Below, in pieces: positions 63,335 through 64,000 of a stretch of DNA of 64,000 nt. The position numbers and the translations under genes were made by a program. Position 1 is the stretch's first letter. Every line of letters begins with the position of its first letter. The stretch comes from Roseomonas sp. (lineage in GTDB: Bacteria; Pseudomonadota; Alphaproteobacteria; Acetobacterales; Acetobacteraceae), in assembly GCA_020249775.1 (NCBI GenBank), contig JADCFA010000021.1, forward strand, positions 124,001-188,000, read 5' to 3'. The notes beneath the pieces are model-generated. The model was given only the letters and a program-made list of their open reading frames with translations. It did no database searches and had not been told where the DNA came from.

Positions 63335-64000
63335 CAGGGCGCGGTGTTTCCCTTGCCATTATCGGCAACCAGCACGGGTTCCAGCAGGCTTTCCGCTTCC
63401 TGCTTCAGCCGCAAATAGGACCGTACCGAAAAGGGCAACATGCCAAGATAAATCATGCCTGCCATGGCGAGCGCGCCCCAGGGCTCGGCAAACAACAGCG
63501 CCATGTAAAGCCCTATGCCAAGCAGCAGCGGCAGCACCGCCGCGCGGGGCACCTTGAAATTCTTGAAGGACCAGGTGGGCAAAGTGCTCACCATCAGCCC
63601 GCCCACCAGGATCAGAATACCCGCCACCAGCACGGGGTTGCGCATGATATTGGCAAGGATCGGCATGTCGATTTGCGTGAAGAATAGCCCCGCAAAAAGC
63701 GGAAACAGCGCGCAGCCCGCGCCCGCCGGCGCCGGCACGCCGGTGAAGAAATTATAGGTATAGGCAGGCTTCGGTGCCGGGCCGACATCCAGCGCCGCGT
63801 TGAAGCGCGCGAGCCTGAGGGCGGAACACACCGCAAACAGCAAGGCGGGCGCGAAGGCAATGCCGCGGTAATCCTGCAAGGCCCATAGATAAAGCACTAG
63901 CGCCGGCGCCACACCGAAGGACAGAAAATCCGCCAGACTATCGAATTCCGCCCCGAAACGGGATGTCGCCTTCAGCAGCCGTGCGAGCCTGCCATCCAGC
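63334..64000 (-). CDS. pssA: CDP-diacylglycerol-serine O-phosphatidyltransferase, 3' part
   Basis: The coding frame runs off the window edge. It begins LDGRLARLLKATSRFGAEFD and continues SLADFLSFG, the CDP-alcohol phosphatidyltransferase motif (DGxxAR, then G, D, D). Membrane segments follow (YLWALQDYRGIAFAPALLF onward). It makes phosphatidylserine. At least 222 residues are present. Confidence 0.88.
   Translation of the reverse strand, partial: LDGRLARLLKATSRFGAEFDSLADFLSFGVAPALVLYLWALQDYRGIAFAPALLFAVCSALRLARFNAALDVGPAPKPAYTYNFFTGVPAPAGAGCALFPLFAGLFFTQIDMPILANIMRNPVLVAGILILVGGLMVSTLPTWSFKNFKVPRAAVLPLLLGIGLYMALLFAEPWGALAMAGMIYLGMLPFSVRSYLRLKQEAESLLEPVLVADNGKGNTAP

Overview
The window is GC-rich chromosomal DNA from an alphaproteobacterium, most likely of the family Acetobacteraceae (a Roseomonas or Roseococcus type of organism). 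This is inferred from gene order and codon use and was not tested by any search. The supporting blocks are lysC–nitronate monooxygenase–RodZ-like–ispG–hisS–prfA–prmC–DUF4167, DUF4164–zapA–6S RNA–fthC, S4 protein–fdxA–carD, a carotenoid hydratase (crtC), and several uptake systems for organic acids and peptides.

Layout. 1–8.4 kb holds carboxylate uptake and catabolism: a TRAP transporter (SBP, small and large permease), a hydratase-like protein, an HMG-CoA-lyase-like/CaiB pair, and an AtzG/AtzE-like amidase pair. A putative small RNA ends in a strong orphan terminator at 6749–6780. 8.4–16.6 kb holds a membrane glycosyltransferase, a CarD regulator with a 330-residue basic, low-complexity N-terminal tail, fdxA, an Hsp15-like protein, a Suv3-like helicase and an MFS carrier. 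16.6–18 kb is an AT-rich CoiA-like nuclease gene. 18–25.2 kb is housekeeping: I78 inhibitor, yebC, a YmdB-like phosphodiesterase, fthC, 6S RNA, zapA, class I aldolase and crtC. 25.3–29.1 kb is an accessory island. Pairs of about 45-bp inverted repeats bracket a decaying three-gene module with a frameshifted protein-glutaminase homologue and a truncated serine-protease fragment. 29.1–33.2 kb holds an XRE regulator, garR–hyi (glyoxylate to glycerate) and an orphan gene. 33.6–39.2 kb is a five-gene peptide/nickel-type ABC importer. 39.2–42.3 kb is rfbF–rfbG–C-methyltransferase for a branched CDP-deoxysugar, followed by ggt. 44–46.3 kb is a type II restriction-modification pair: a NotI-family endonuclease and a Dam-type adenine methyltransferase with its own near-consensus promoter. 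46.4–59.4 kb is the main housekeeping run (yraN, ubiG, lysC through DUF4167, then purC-purS-purQ). 59.4–64 kb contains a DUF4188 pseudogene, a glycosyltransferase pair, an IS5 transposase remnant, a PhyH dioxygenase, a tyrosine phosphatase and the 3' part of pssA.

Most genes lie in tight operons with 1–8 nt overlaps, and rho-independent hairpins close several of them. The strongest leads are three. First, the NotI-like nuclease is paired with an adenine methylase, so its site should contain an A, unlike the NotI site. Second, the repeat-bounded protein-glutaminase module appears to be decaying. Third, the CarD protein carries a histone-H1-like tail. No complete mobile element, CRISPR array, tRNA or rRNA was seen.
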